Shown: piece after piece, positions 1 through 10,269 of the stretch | Numbering within the stretch: position 1 is the first letter of the stretch | How the letters are laid out: every line of letters starts with the position of its first letter | NCBI GenBank assembly: GCA_022494885.1 | Contig: JAGVSM010001234.1 | Coordinates: 1-64,000 of the forward strand | Length of the DNA stretch: 64,000 bases | Source: Micrasema longulum | Taxonomy: Eukaryota > Arthropoda > Insecta > Trichoptera > Brachycentridae | Direction of reading: 5' to 3' | The notes under the pieces: generated by a model | What the model was told of the DNA's origin: nothing | Databases searched by the model: none | What the model saw: only the letters and a program-made list of their open reading frames with translations | Position numbers and translations under genes: made by a program

Positions 1-742
1 GGCGAGACAAGCGTGACGTAGGCATCCGAAAGTTTTCTCCTTGTGAACGCACTGCGGGAGTAAGTTTTTTTTACCAGCGAAATCTATCGGAAATATTTTT
101 CAGCTGGCGCAGTCGTTCACAATACTTGCAATTTGTAAAATTTTATTTTTGTAAACAACTTGAAACCATCAAACAAACAGATATTCGGGCGGCTAAGCCG
201 ACGAATGTTTAACTTAGTACGTGGACATTAGTATCCATACTTTTTTTCTATATACATTATATTGTGTGACTGTACTATATATGTTTATATTTTTAACCTA
301 GGCTATGCATGTTATTATGTGTTACAGATTTGAAGTTTTACCATAAACATTTTAAACTTGATATATTGTACAACGGACAATCAAAAGGAATATTAATATT
401 GAGGGGACCACTCAGGCTTGGAGAATACAAATACCTAATAGTTGGAAAATGTGTTCCGCCGTATGGTAAAATAATTATTTAAATTTTCTGTTTTTAATTT
501 TCTTTCCTATAACTTGCACAGTACATACATAACAAATAGTGACTCTGACATTTAAAAAAATAAATATTTTTGTTTGAAATTTAAATTTAAATTTAAATCT
601 AATAATTTAAACTTAACTTTTTAATACAACTACACTCATTATTGAATACTTTTATTTCAATATTTTAACTTATACTGTAATCATTATTACATACATTTTT
701 CTGAATTTTTTTTTTAAAAACGAATATTTTAAACTGTAAACA
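1..742 (+). other. Untranslated leader of the gypsy element
   Basis: No ORF is supported here on the + strand. Two primer-binding-site candidates can be read. The first bases (GGCGAGACAAGCG) could be a PBS if the 5' LTR ends just left of the window. TGGCGCAGTCG at 105-115 matches the complement expected for the 3' end plus CCA of a serine tRNA, a primer used by some Drosophila gypsy-type elements, but the sequence before it does not match the end of the 3' LTR. The rest is AT-rich. Confidence 0.5.
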
Positions 743-1621
743 ATGGCTAACAAGGACAACACTGACTTGACAAATATCAACACAGCAAACAACATGTTCC
801 ACACGGATAGGATTAGCGTTAAACTACCACAGCTATGGGTGAACAACATCGAACTTTGGTTTAAACAGATAGAAGCACAATTCGAGTTGGCAAACATAGT
901 TTCAGAAGACGCACGTTATAGTCATTTAGTGTCAAAACTTGAACAAACGCACATAGAACAAGTTTCAGATATTTTACTCATGGAACCGAACCGAGCAAAA
1001 TATACGAGGCTGAAGGAAGCTATAATCCAACGCATGGGCTGTCCACAGGACAGAAGGAGAGAAAAACTGTTTTCTTCCTTACAGCTTGGGGATCGAAACC
1101 CATCCAGCCTACTTAGAGAGATGCGGACGCTAGCAATAGGTTTACAAATAGACGAAACGACGTTGCAATTCTTGTGGATACAACAACTGCCCAAGACGAT
1201 CCAAGCGCATTTAGCCATAAGCGAAGATGACTGGGATAGGCAAGCGACGATAGCAGATCGCCTAATACAGGTGTACACACAGGATAATGTAGCGGTAGTA
1301 GGTACCAACAATAAAAATAACATTTGTAGTTTAGAACAGTCCGTACAAGCTCTAACCCATAAGGTAGAGAGTTTATTTCACACAATCAACAAACAGCATA
1401 GTCACAACAACAATAACAATAGATTCAAACACACAACAAGTAACAGCAGTAACAATTTCAATAACAACAAATACAACAACAATTTCAACAAAACAAGCTA
1501 TAGGGCCAACGGAAATAACAAGAAAACTATACTTTGTTACTTCCACACAAAATTTGGCGATCAAGCTAAGAAATGCGTCACACCATGTGAATTTAAACCG
1601 CATCTAGCTTCAAAAAACTAG
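743..1621 (+). CDS. gag: Gag polyprotein of Ty3/gypsy retrotransposon
   Basis: The 292-residue product is the structural Gag expected to form the cytoplasmic capsid. Residues about 25-185 hold the insect gypsy capsid region (WVNNIELWFKQIEAQF, then a stretch ending near LLREMRTLAIGL). Residues about 215-255 are very rich in Asn, a low-complexity linker. The end carries a short Cys/His cluster (CYFHTKFGDQAKKC, then C) in place of a classical CCHC knuckle, as in other insect elements of this type. The ATG at 743 is the first in frame after the leader. The ORF ends at TAG 1619-1621, directly after a slippery heptamer that would shift ribosomes into pol. No stop codon or frameshift interrupts it. 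Confidence 0.9.
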   Translation: MANKDNTDLTNINTANNMFHTDRISVKLPQLWVNNIELWFKQIEAQFELANIVSEDARYSHLVSKLEQTHIEQVSDILLMEPNRAKYTRLKEAIIQRMGCPQDRRREKLFSSLQLGDRNPSSLLREMRTLAIGLQIDETTLQFLWIQQLPKTIQAHLAISEDDWDRQATIADRLIQVYTQDNVAVVGTNNKNNICSLEQSVQALTHKVESLFHTINKQHSHNNNNNRFKHTTSNSSNNFNNNKYNNNFNKTSYRANGNNKKTILCYFHTKFGDQAKKCVTPCEFKPHLASKN

Positions 1622-2496
1622 ATGGTCGAATCATAGCGGAGGCGGCTGATTCAACCAACACAACACGTCTCTTTGTTAAAGATCGTGATACCGGCGTGTC
1701 ATACCTCGTTGACTCCGGATCGGAAATATCATTAATTCCTAGATCTTTACACAAACGCCATGGAGAAAAGTCTAAGCTAATCCTCTATGCAGCGAACGGG
1801 ACTACGATCCAGAATTTCGGAGTTACCACGGTAACACTGAATCTGGGATGTAAACAAATGTTTACATGGAAGTTTATAATAGCGGATACGACACGCCCTA
1901 TTATAGGAGCAGATTTTCTCCACAACTTCCACCTGTTAGTAGATGGTAGGAACAAACGGTTAGTAGACAATACAAACGGCAAGATAGTCAGAGCATTTGA
2001 CATCTCCACAAACAACAACATAACATGTTCCATATCATTAACAGACAAAACCAACATTTACCACTCACTCATATTGAAGTATCCACAACTAGTAGATATC
2101 AATAAACCATACGCAGGGCTGGATAAACACAACACAATCCACCATATAGATACCCGTGGCAAACCCGTTATGTGTAAGACTCGTCGGCTGTCCCCAGAAC
2201 TACTGAGGCAGGCGAAGCAAGAGTTCGATCACATGGTGGCTCAAGGTATTTGTAGACCCTCCAAGAGTGAGTGGGCCTCTCCATTGCATATGGTGAAGAA
2301 GAGCGATGGTACTTATCGCCCTTGTGGCGATTACCGTAGCTTAAACGCACAGACGGTACCTGATCGTTATTCCTTGCCACATATCCACGATATATGCAAT
2401 GACTTATTTAACTGTAAAAATTTTTCCAAAATTGACTTACAACGAGCATATCACCAAATTCCAATTAATGAAACTGACATTAAAAGACAGCTATAA
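1597..2496 (+). pseudogene. pol: Pol, N-terminal part: aspartic protease and start of RT
   Basis: This segment is read after the -1 shift. The protease active site is visible as LVDSGSEISLIP (about 1702-1737), followed by IIGADFL near 1900-1917, typical of retropepsins. The RT begins near 2140 with RRLSPELLRQAKQEFDHM, then WASPLHMVKKSDGTYRPCGDYR and the FSKIDLQRAYHQIP block that carries the first catalytic Asp. The frame stops at TAA 2494-2496, inside the RT, where a one-base loss relative to the conserved reading breaks the polyprotein. The missing RT palm continues in another frame from about 2498. The copy cannot make full Pol without correction or recombination. Confidence 0.88.
1612..1618 (+). 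promoter_or_regulatory. -1 ribosomal frameshift site A AAA AAC between gag and pol
   Basis: The heptamer is in the gag frame as A AAA AAC and is followed at once by the gag stop TAG. A -1 slip makes the next codon CTA (1618-1620), and the frame then reads on without a stop into the protease. A AAA AAC is a canonical X XXY YYZ slippery site of retroviruses. The pol frame is closed upstream by TAA at 1594-1596, so pol can only be reached by frameshift. No downstream pseudoknot was verified. Confidence 0.8.
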
Positions 2497-2497
2497 C

Positions 2498-4403
2498 CAC
2501 ACCATTCGGGTTATTTGAATTTGTAAGAATGCCATTCGGACTATCATGCGCTGCACAAACATTCCAACGTCACATCAACGAAGTCACAAGAGGTCTAGAA
2601 GGAGTACACGCATATATCGACGATATATTGATCGCTTCACCAGACGAAGAAACACATGTGGAACACTTAATAGCTTTGTTCCAGCGACTTCAAGATCATG
2701 GAATGGTGGTAAACCCATCTAAATGCGAGTTTGCCAAGAAAACACTGTTATTTCTGGGTTATGAAATTTCGGCTGAAGGCATCGGACCCTCGCCAACAAA
2801 AGTGGAAGCCATCACGAACCTCAACAAGCCAGAAACCATTAAGCAGTTGAGAAGATTCTGGGCCATGGGAAACTTCTACCGAAGATTCATACCACGAGCA
2901 GCACACAAATTGATACGACTACACGATTACCTCAAGGGAGCAAAAAAGAATGACAACAGAAAAGTAGAGTGGAACGAAGTCACTACACACGATTTCGAAG
3001 AGGTCAAGAACTCGCTGATCAACGCCACTAAGCTTAGCTACCCAGAGGAAAGCAGCAAGATGTCAGTAGGGACAGACGCCTCAGATTACGCAATCGGGGG
3101 CGTGCTACAACAAACCACAGACGGCATCAACTACAAACCGATAAGTTTCTTCTCAAAAAAGTTGAACAAGGCTCAGTGTTCATATAGTACGTACGACAGG
3201 GACCTACTAGCCATTTTTGAGACTGTAAGGTACTTTCAACATTATCTGGAGGGCAGAGAATTCTGTATATACACGGACCATAAAACACTACAATTCGTGT
3301 TTAGAAGGAAAAGTCACGACAAAGAAAGCCCCAGACAACTCAGATATCTAGACTACATCTCACAGTTCAGCACGGACATCAAATACATAAAAGGAGAAGA
3401 CAACGTCGTCGCCGATACCTTATCAAGAATCGACATGATCGAACAAGAGGCAAAAATATCGTTCGAAAAGATCCATAAAGAACAAAGGCAGGACAACGAA
3501 CTACTCGCACTCTTGGACGACAAGAACACTGCTCTGAACCTGATCAAAACCAACATGCAGGGACAAGAAATCGTCTTTGATCTCAACAAAGGCAACATGC
3601 GACCGTACATCCCAAAAACGCTACAGAGATCTTTCTTCAACCAAGTGCATAACCTCAACCATGCAGGAGCCGACGCCACGACCAAGACCATCAGTCAAAG
3701 AGGCGTCTGGAAAAATATGAAAGCAGACTGCGCAGCTTGGACGAAGGCCTGCATACCCTGTCAGAAGAGCAAAGTCAACAAACACACGAGGACACCGATC
3801 ATCAAGATCGACATGCCGAGACAGAAATTCTGCGTGGTCCATGTCGACCTCATCGGACCTTTTCCACCATCAGAGGGACTGAGGTACTGCCTCACATGTA
3901 TCGACCGATACACTCGATGGGCGGAAGTAATCCCTATCGCAGATATCCAGACCCACACAATCATCAGAGCCATCTGGGACAACTGGATTGCGAGATACGG
4001 CGTACCGGAGAAAATTATAACTGATCAGGGTAGGCAATTCATGTCTACGGACTTTAACTTGTTTTGTTCCAGATCAGGCATAGCACACTCCAACACGACG
4101 CCTTACCATCCACAAAGTAATGGCATGATCGAGCGATTTCATAGAACGCTGAAGACGGCCATTAAAGCTCACCACCCTGTTCCGTGGACAAAATCGATCA
4201 GCACCATACTACTCGGACTGAGGGCCACACTGCGCACGAATGCAGAGCACTCAGTAGCAGAGATGCTGTATGGGTGCAAACTAAAGTTACCAGCAGACAT
4301 CCTGGAGCAGACGAACGACTACATTGACCCGGACTCCTACACTAGGCAACTGGTAAAAAACCATGCAAAACGTCAAACCAAGGCCAGTCGAGCACCACAA
4401 TAA
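2498..4403 (+). pseudogene. pol: Pol, middle part: RT palm, RNase H, integrase core
   Basis: After the frameshift the frame resumes with the RT block ending FVRMPFGL. YIDD, the catalytic box, lies about 30 codons after the Met at 2529. RNase H follows, with TDASDYAIGGVL near 3073 and YTDHKTLQF near 3270. The integrase zinc finger is near 3645-3770 (H-x3-H, then CIPC). The catalytic core carries D in VHVDLIGPF (3840), D in ITDQGRQF (4020) and E in NGMIERFHR (4125), a D,D-35-E arrangement as expected. The frame ends at 4403 because of a second frameshift; the integrase C-terminus continues in another frame. Confidence 0.92.
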
Positions 4404-4701
4404 AGGTAACGTTTTCATCCACCCGGAACTAAAGAGAGCCACACACTTGTTTCTGAGGGACGACAGAGTGTACAAACCCCTGATGCCGAACTACAAGGGG
4501 CCCTACAAGGTCATCACCAGGGCGGAAAAGACGGTAACACTGGACGTGGATGGCGAACATAAAAAGGTTTCGCTGGACAGGTGCAAGCCGGCGTTCCAGA
4601 CAGCGGAAGAACGAGCCAGTCCAGCAGAAACGGAAACACCAACAGAACAACCGGCATACACAACGCGTAGCGGCAGGAGGGTGATACAGCGTCAGTTTTG
4701 A
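4363..4701 (+). pseudogene. pol: Pol, integrase C-terminal domain with GPY motif
   Basis: This frame overlaps the previous one by about 40 bases and carries the expected continuation: VFIHPELKRATHLFLRDD, then YKGPYKVITRAEKTVTL (GPY/F module) and VSLDRCKPAF. These motifs typically end the integrase of insect gypsy elements. The last 35 residues are Thr/Glu-rich and end QRQF, shortly before the polypurine tract. The ATG at 4363 is probably not a real start; the segment is the displaced end of Pol. Confidence 0.85.
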
Positions 4702-4720
4702 AAAACAGATTTCAAAACTT

Positions 4721-4729
4721 GGAAGGGGG
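4721..4729 (+). promoter_or_regulatory. Polypurine tract
   Basis: GGAAGGGGG lies one base before the TGTGTGG start of the 3' LTR. This is the expected place for the primer of plus-strand DNA synthesis. Confidence 0.75.
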
Positions 4730-4730
4730 C

Positions 4731-5025
4731 TGTGTGGCGGGTCGACAACGACGGCACGAGCCGAACATTGCCGAACGCCGACGTAGAGCGTACGAACGGG
4801 CCAAACCGGCGGAGAGAAAACTACCGGATTCCGACCTCACCGCACGCGTCTTCGAGGCACAAAATTACCGCCAATTTAGATTTACCAACTTCATTTTATT
4901 TTGCCTAATATAGTTATTAGAATCCTTCTTTCAATGTGTTAGCTTCAGTAGTTTAGTTTCGTGAATAAATCTTGGTGTAAAACGTAAGTACCCTGTTTTA
5001 CTTGCTCTCATTCTGTGCACCCACA
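4731..5025 (+). repeat. 3' LTR of the gypsy element
   Basis: The LTR starts TGTGTGGCGG right after the polypurine tract and probably ends ...CACCCACA, giving short inverted ends (TGTG.GG / CCCACA). The first 130 bases are GC-rich, the rest AT-rich. AATAAA at 4964-4969 is a likely poly-A signal. The exact end (5025 plus or minus a few bases) and the target-site duplication cannot be fixed without the 5' LTR. Confidence 0.75.
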
Positions 5026-5117
5026 TAACTTTGTACATCACAAAATTAGGCCACCAACTAGGTGCCTACATAAAGGTGGTAACAACACCACTAAACTATG
5101 TTAATGAATACTATTAT

Positions 5118-5200
5118 GGCATAACTTACCGACATTTTGATGTATACCAATTTCGAGACAAACCAGTCTCTTTGTCAGGACTCTCACTTCATTATCATGT
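5118..5200 (+). repeat. FB-B element, left terminal part
   Basis: ACTTACCGACATTTTGATG then CCAATTTCGAGAC, GTCTCTTTGTCAGGAC and a CTCACT block match the terminal inverted repeat seen complete at 54067-54323. Only one arm is present. Confidence 0.6.
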
Positions 5201-5204
5201 AATC

Positions 5205-5482
5205 TCTCCGCCTTTACTTTTTCCTCTTTTTTCCTTTTTTCCATTGAGTATTAGTTTTGATTTAAGGTATTTTATAAACAAAGACGTTTATTTCCATTTT
5301 TGTATATCTTTAGCTTTTATTTTTTTTCTCTATTGAATATGTTGTGTTACTTGAATTGTAAAAATAAAACTTTTATTTTTATGGTTGGTTGGAAGAAATT
5401 GCCATTTGGCAATAAGCTCGCCAATGTACAATTAAAATTATGTAAAAAAAGTTAAATAAAATAAAATAAAAATAAATAAATA
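5205..5482 (+). mobile_element. Non-LTR retrotransposon 3' end
   Basis: T-rich 3' UTR followed by a short hairpin (AATTGCCATTTGGCAAT) and AAGCTCGCCAATGTAC, ending in AAATAAAATAAAATAAATAAATA. The same hairpin-plus-tail design occurs at 12000-12118 and 23190-23297. No coding part is readable. Confidence 0.6.
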
Positions 5483-5579
5483 CTCAAATTCACAGTCAGA
5501 TTCATCTCCACCACATTACGCATTATACTAACTCTCTCCCTATTCAATATAAATAAATATTTTAAATTAAATATTTTTT

Positions 5580-5660
5580 TATACTTACACACCTACACAC
5601 ACGCACCTACACACATGAATACAAACGTTGTACACATACAATTATGTGATGTATTTCCGT
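5580..5660. repeat. Degenerate CA-rich simple repeat
   Basis: Interrupted runs of ACACACCTACACAC type. Nothing else is supported between 5483 and 5840. Confidence 0.5.
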
Positions 5661-5842
5661 ATATATTATAAGACAGTCGAATTTTTTGATTGGCTTTAAT
5701 ATTGTTAATACATTTTTACGTTAGTTTTATTTATTTGGTCCTTTTTAACTCACTAATAGAAAATTTAGATTCATTTCAATGTTCCCTCGCAAGGCCGACA
5801 TTAAATATTGGTTTAAACGGCAATATTTTACTCTTTTTGAAT

Positions 5843-5946
5843 TGACGCCTGAAGCGTTAAACTAATCAACTCATCCTTATGTAACAAGAGACCGAGAAAA
5901 AACTGCATTTGGTATTTCAATTCAGTGCATTATGCGCTACTGAGTA
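5843..5946 (+). repeat. SINE A, degraded 3' part
   Basis: The order GACGCCTGAAGCGT, CTTATGTAACAAGAG, ATTCAGTGCATTATGCG follows the 3' half of the SINE A copy at 14792-15058, with many substitutions and no tRNA head. Confidence 0.5.
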
Positions 5947-6432
5947 AATAAAAAAAAGTCAGATCGCCTCTCTTCTAAATACGCGGTAAGTAAAACAAAC
6001 GTGTTTACCTAACTATTTATCTACATCTATGTCAAGGTACACAAAAGCGATATAATAATGGTAGACAGGCGACAAAATATCTTCAGACGGACGTCAGTAT
6101 ATCTCAAGTAGAACTTTGCCAATAGACGATTGTCTAAAAGTCGTAAAAACTCCGCCTAAGTGATACAATAGCCAACAAATTACTGCAATTAATCATGGTT
6201 TGTAAGGTACTGGTCTTTTCTGTGCCAAATGTGAGACTTGTACTCAAATCAAATATACGTTTTTAACAGGGTTAGAAAATATTATGATATTAATATAAAT
6301 ACATACCAAAATATTATATATAAACTCTTATGTAGCTGTGGTATACCACGAGTCTACATAGGATACAAGACTTGATTTACAAAAAAATGAGTACAATTCA
6401 ATATTCCGACTTGTAGATTGAGAAACAATGAA

Positions 6433-6600
6433 GTACGGTGTAGTGGTCAAGACGCTTGACTCACGCACGGAAGGTTCCGGGTTCGATTCCCGGTGAGAAC
6501 ACAAAAATTAAAAATGTGATTTTTCTCAAGCCTGGGTGCTCTGTGATGTAATTCACCACTGTAATTAGGCCCCCTGGCCTGTTGTGGTGCAAAAAAAAAA
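6433..6600 (+). repeat. SINE B (tRNA-derived)
   Basis: The head contains a box-A-like GTGTAGTGGTCAAG and a box-B GGTTCGATTCCC. The body reads TTCTCAAGCCTGGGTG and CACTGTAATTAGGCC, and the 3' end is GGCCTGTTGTGGTGC plus poly-A. Other copies are at 15639-15809 (-), 33690-33861 (-) and 39213-39350 (+). It abuts a LINE 3' end at 6602. Confidence 0.85.
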
Positions 6601-6601
6601 A

Positions 6602-6848
6602 TGCCCTTAATTCTCCAATGACCCGTCTTTGTCGTATTGTTGACTCAAGACAAGATCTGGACTTTTTTGGTTTCAGTTTACAACGATTTAAACGAGCACT
6701 AAATAAATAGTCCAGATCTTGTCTCGATGCCCCTTATGTTTGTCAATGCTTCTTTTTTTTTTTTTTTATGTTTTAAACTATTCTTTTATTGTAATATTCA
6801 AACCCTATAAATTGTATAAATGTACAATGTCCGTTAATAAATAAATAG
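6602..6848 (+). mobile_element. Non-LTR retrotransposon 3' end (family also at 61.5-61.9 kb)
   Basis: The reading frame gives LNSPMTRLCRIVDSRQDL, then DFFGFSLQRFKRALNK and a stop, which is the C-terminus of a LINE ORF2. The same residues with few changes occur on the minus strand at 61547-61650. A 19-bp inverted repeat (6645-6663 and 6709-6727) overlaps the last codons and the 3' UTR, and is kept in both copies. The element ends in AATAAATAAATA at about 6848 and is 5'-truncated. Confidence 0.8.
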
Positions 6849-6849
6849 A

Positions 6850-8470
6850 AATATTTTTCTCATTTTTTTAAATAACAAAAATATACTTTTTGTAATCTTA
6901 AAATTGACACTTTTACATTGCATTAAAAAAGGAAACTTTGTGTTAATATGCAAAATGTTAGTACAAAAATTATAACGACCCCATGCCTATTTTTGAAAAA
7001 ATTTCGAAAATTTGTTTTAACACTTTCTAATTAAAATATTTAAAAAATATATTTTCTGTTTGATGATTTTTAGTGCCATTACACTTTAAACAATAAACCC
7101 AAATTTTAACATAACAAGAAACGCTAATTTTATTAAGTATTAAATATGCAGTTGGCCGCTTTTGATACTATTTTTAGCGTTTGGCCATATTTGATACTAA
7201 GGGCCTCAATTATTTTAACGAAAGTGAGACCAATAAAACAATAAATCTGTTTAACTGTATAAGTGAGAGCACGAAGAGATAACTTATAACAAAGTAGATA
7301 GTAGTGGTTGGTGTTTGTGTGAAAGAGATTCAGTCAATAGGCAGTGAGAGGCAGTGCATGCAGACCAGAGTATTTATATTTGGAAATTAATTTTGATATA
7401 ATTAGCCTAAATTATACCATTATTTTTATAAATTATGGAAACGCATTTTATTTATTTTTTTTAACGTCTGAACTTTAAAATGTTTTGTATTTTTCTTAAT
7501 GTAACACAATGCTTTAGCACGTGCCTAAAGGATTTTGTAACTCAGCCTTTAAAGAGTCAATCAATTAGTGATATTTATTTTGCATAAATGGAAATAGACA
7601 TTTAAAACATAGTTGAATAAGGTAGTTAATAAATGTGTTATATTTAAAAAAAATGAATGAAACAGAAAATAACGTCTTATTAAGTTCATTATTGTAATAT
7701 TAGATATCAAATGAGTAGGAATCTTCATTACCATATATGACCAATGCCTCTGAAACCCAAATAAAGTCAGTATGTCTGGCTTAAGGCTGTTGGTTAAAAT
7801 ATTTAAAGAGGAATTTCATTACAGTCGATCACTTAGTTTACAATGAGCCAAACTAAAGAATGAAAATTATCCCTTAAGGGCTTGCTTTTGCCACATATTG
7901 AAATGTTTCAGTCCACAAGCAATGAACGCGGTTTTATGGTACCCCGAGAATCTCAGTAAAGTTTAACACGAAGAAACGTGGTAATGTCTAATTAAAACAA
8001 AGACACATACTAAATCATAAATATCGTCATCATATCAGCAATAAATGTCATAATATATATTTTGATATATTTCAGTGATAGATATCCGGTGAACTCTGAT
8101 TTATAACCATGGAATATCGAATAAATAAATAAATAATAATTACGTATGACTTTTTTGCAGTGGCTATGAATGGCAAATGATGCACCTGACCATGTTACTT
8201 TGTTTGCTCAAATTAACTGTGTTATACGAGGGAAATATTCATTTAGGTATCTAAGCAGAGTTGGATTATAATATGTAGATTCTGTAACTATCTTCCAGAT
8301 CAAGATTTTTAATTGCTTATCTAGTTATGGCAGTATTTAATTCGCTTTAATAAACCTTTCTTCGAAGAACTTTTGGAAAAAAAAACAGGATAGATAGTTT
8401 ACAGAAGTTCTTTATTTTTCCAAATTCGCACATTCAAAAATTGATCAGTTGAGAAATTACTTATTGTAAT
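6850..8470. other. No gene seen; AT-rich unassigned sequence
   Basis: No coding frame, SINE head or LINE tail could be supported. A short local repeat is visible at 7150-7200, where GTTGGCCGCTTTTGATACTA resembles GTTTGGCCATATTTGATACT. Confidence 0.5.
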
Positions 8471-8477
8471 TTTTTTG

Positions 8478-8545
8478 TGCGGTTATAATTTGTACATTGG
8501 TGGGCTTATTGCTAAGCAGCATTAAAAAAAAAAACAAAAAAAAAA
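8478..8545 (-). mobile_element. LINE 3' UTR fragment
   Basis: On the minus strand the order GCAATAAGCCCACCAATGTAC followed by AAATTATAACC matches the post-hairpin part of the LINE tail at 5400-5450. Confidence 0.45.
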
Positions 8546-8880
8546 ATACATATTTATTTAAGTTTTAATGCGTCTGTGAAAAAAAATAGAACTTCCAATA
8601 CGCGTACCAAAATAAATTAAATCGATGATAGTCTTTAATTTGTTTTCTTGGTTTTCATTATTTTATTGTCACATCAATTACTTTATTCATGTATTGATAG
8701 TAAAAACATACACTGTATTTTAAATTTCCTTGTTTAAATTCCGTATTTCCTGACCCTACCTTGAAATGATGTGTACATTCCTATGAGTCAATTTGCCATC
8801 CTAGAGTAAGAAAACAATTAAGTTGTAAAAACTTTTATTATGGATAGTGCAATCTCATAGACGAATGTGTAGAAAATCAA

Positions 8881-9250
8881 TGTATGACTGGGTTATGAAT
8901 GATGAAATTGGGCGACAGTGTAAATCTGAGTCAAGTATAATTGATACGGTTAAGAAAGGGTCTCTGAGATAATTTGGTCATGTAGAACGAATGGACGATA
9001 AAAGAGTGGTATAACAAGTGTATACGGTAAAAATTAAGGGTAACATGAGACGAAGATGACCAAGAAAGACGTTGCATGATCAGATAAACCAAAATCTTAA
9101 GTCTAGTCATGTCAAAAGCATCCAGAACCGAAGGGCATGTATGACAGGATGTATGAATGTGTAAGAAGCTAGGAATGTATGCCAGAATACAGGTATGTGG
9201 TGGTCCATTCTCTTTGATTTCCCCTACGGGAAAATAGCGTGATGGTAGTA
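8881..9250 (+). mobile_element. LINE L5, C-terminal fragment of RT ORF
   Basis: With stops ignored the frame reads FGHVERMDDKRVV, then HVKSIQNRRACMTGCMNV and an ending SILFDFPYGKIA. This corresponds to the better kept minus-strand copy at 18508-18786 (FGHVKRMDSERTDKN, RACMRRCMNVEEARSVC, SAYAYGETA). Such residues form the end of LINE endonuclease/RT proteins. Several stops make it non-functional. Confidence 0.75.
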
Positions 9251-9340
9251 GAATTAGTAATTATTATAGATAGCTTATATAGCACCATTTTTGAAATAAA
9301 AAAAAAACATCAAGTGTTGAATTAAAGTAAATCAATTTAT

Positions 9341-9607
9341 TTGTCAAACTATTACATTTTTATAATTTATTTGATAAAAAAATTTAGAAAACATGTTGAT
9401 TTTAAGTTTTCCGAAACACAACTTCACTTTCACGGTTTTGCACTACATGTGGATCGCATTCCATGCCAAAGGGCCTTCGGTCGCAAATACACCATGACTG
9501 AATTTAGTCCACTGGTTGTGTACAGGTATAATGACTTTTTTGTTGAAAATGTTGCTTATTTAACTGTTTCGGCAAAACATACTTATTATTATTATTGTTA
9601 CCGATAA
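9341..9607 (+). other. Unrecognised 88-codon ORF, doubtful
   Basis: The ORF has no recognised motif, is Tyr/Phe-rich and ends in an (ATT)n-like run. Chance is the best explanation in AT-rich DNA, although it lies just upstream of a LINE fragment and could be part of it. Confidence 0.15.
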
Positions 9608-9639
9608 TTTATATAAACTCTTCCATCGTAAACACATTG

Positions 9640-10150
9640 ATAATATTGTAAACACAAGGTTCTTGGTTTTATCAATGAAATGACCGACGGACTTATTACT
9701 ACAATCAAAACTCTATATTGTTCACTAGTTTAACCCCACCTAGAATATGCTTCTGCAATTTGATCTCCATTATAAGGGTTTCACATTGACTATTTGTCCA
9801 TCACCGTTTTCTAAGAAAAGTGGCATGCTTACTCGGATTGCAAAGAGGTTATTATTCCTATTTTGAAATAGAGCAATTACTTAATCTGTCTTCACTGGAG
9901 AAACGTATAACTGAGATGGACCTTATATGCATTTTCAAAACATTTAATGCTATGAGTGATATCCCATCTCTGTTGCAATCTATTTCTTTTCATGTTACTA
10001 ACCATGTCATCAAATGTCAAAATGTGCTACTTATCAAATTATTAAATCCTCTAAGAGAAACTTATGTTTTTGTGCCCTAATGTCCAGAATATGTAGATTA
10101 ATCAATTCGTCAAACAGCTTTAATTCGTTAGGGTAGATCTTCTAGCTTTT
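9640..10150 (+). mobile_element. Non-LTR retrotransposon RT C-terminal fragment
   Basis: Joined across stops and shifts, the + strand shows the pattern of the RT thumb of jockey/CR1-type LINEs: an LVRPHLEYAS-like block at about 9725-9760, then LLNLSSLEKRITEMDLICIF at about 9875 and PSLLQSISFHV near 9960. The intact stretch is 9820-10080. Both ends are lost, and no polymerase catalytic box is present. Confidence 0.7.
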
Positions 10151-10269
10151 TGTAAATCTCTTGCCACTAAAACAGCGTGGAATGAAGATGGATTGGCATG
10201 GTTAAACTGGAAGTCTTATACGTTAATCGTGTTTATGAATGAATTGTATACCATCATTTTATTGCCCTT

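Larger units (their letters stand above)
1..5025 (+). mobile_element. Ty3/gypsy LTR retrotransposon, 5' LTR outside window
   Basis: The element runs leader, gag, pol (protease, RT, RNase H, integrase), polypurine tract and 3' LTR, which is the Ty3/gypsy order with integrase after RNase H. I see no match to the 3' LTR in the first 740 bases, so the window starts inside the element or just after the 5' LTR. No env-like ORF lies between integrase and the 3' LTR. Two frameshifts in pol indicate a dead or dying copy, yet long ORFs survive, so the insertion is fairly young compared with the rest of the window. Proteins resemble insect gypsy elements; the exact lineage cannot be assigned without a tree. 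Confidence 0.93.

Noticed and set aside
670..897. 75-codon minus-strand ORF over the gag start
   Set aside because: Shadow of the gag leader region, hydrophobic low complexity, no motif.
922..1603. Minus-strand ORFs of 76-133 codons under gag
   Set aside because: They overlap a well-supported gag on the other strand and have no domain.
3353..4024. Additional ORFs (+ and -) within the integrase region
   Set aside because: Shadows of pol; integrase motifs occupy another frame.
4698..4913. 71-codon ORF crossing the polypurine tract and LTR
   Set aside because: Lies across regulatory LTR sequence and has no recognisable protein.
5031..5336. 101-codon ORF after the LTR
   Set aside because: Its sequence is explained by the FB-B arm and a T-rich LINE 3' UTR.
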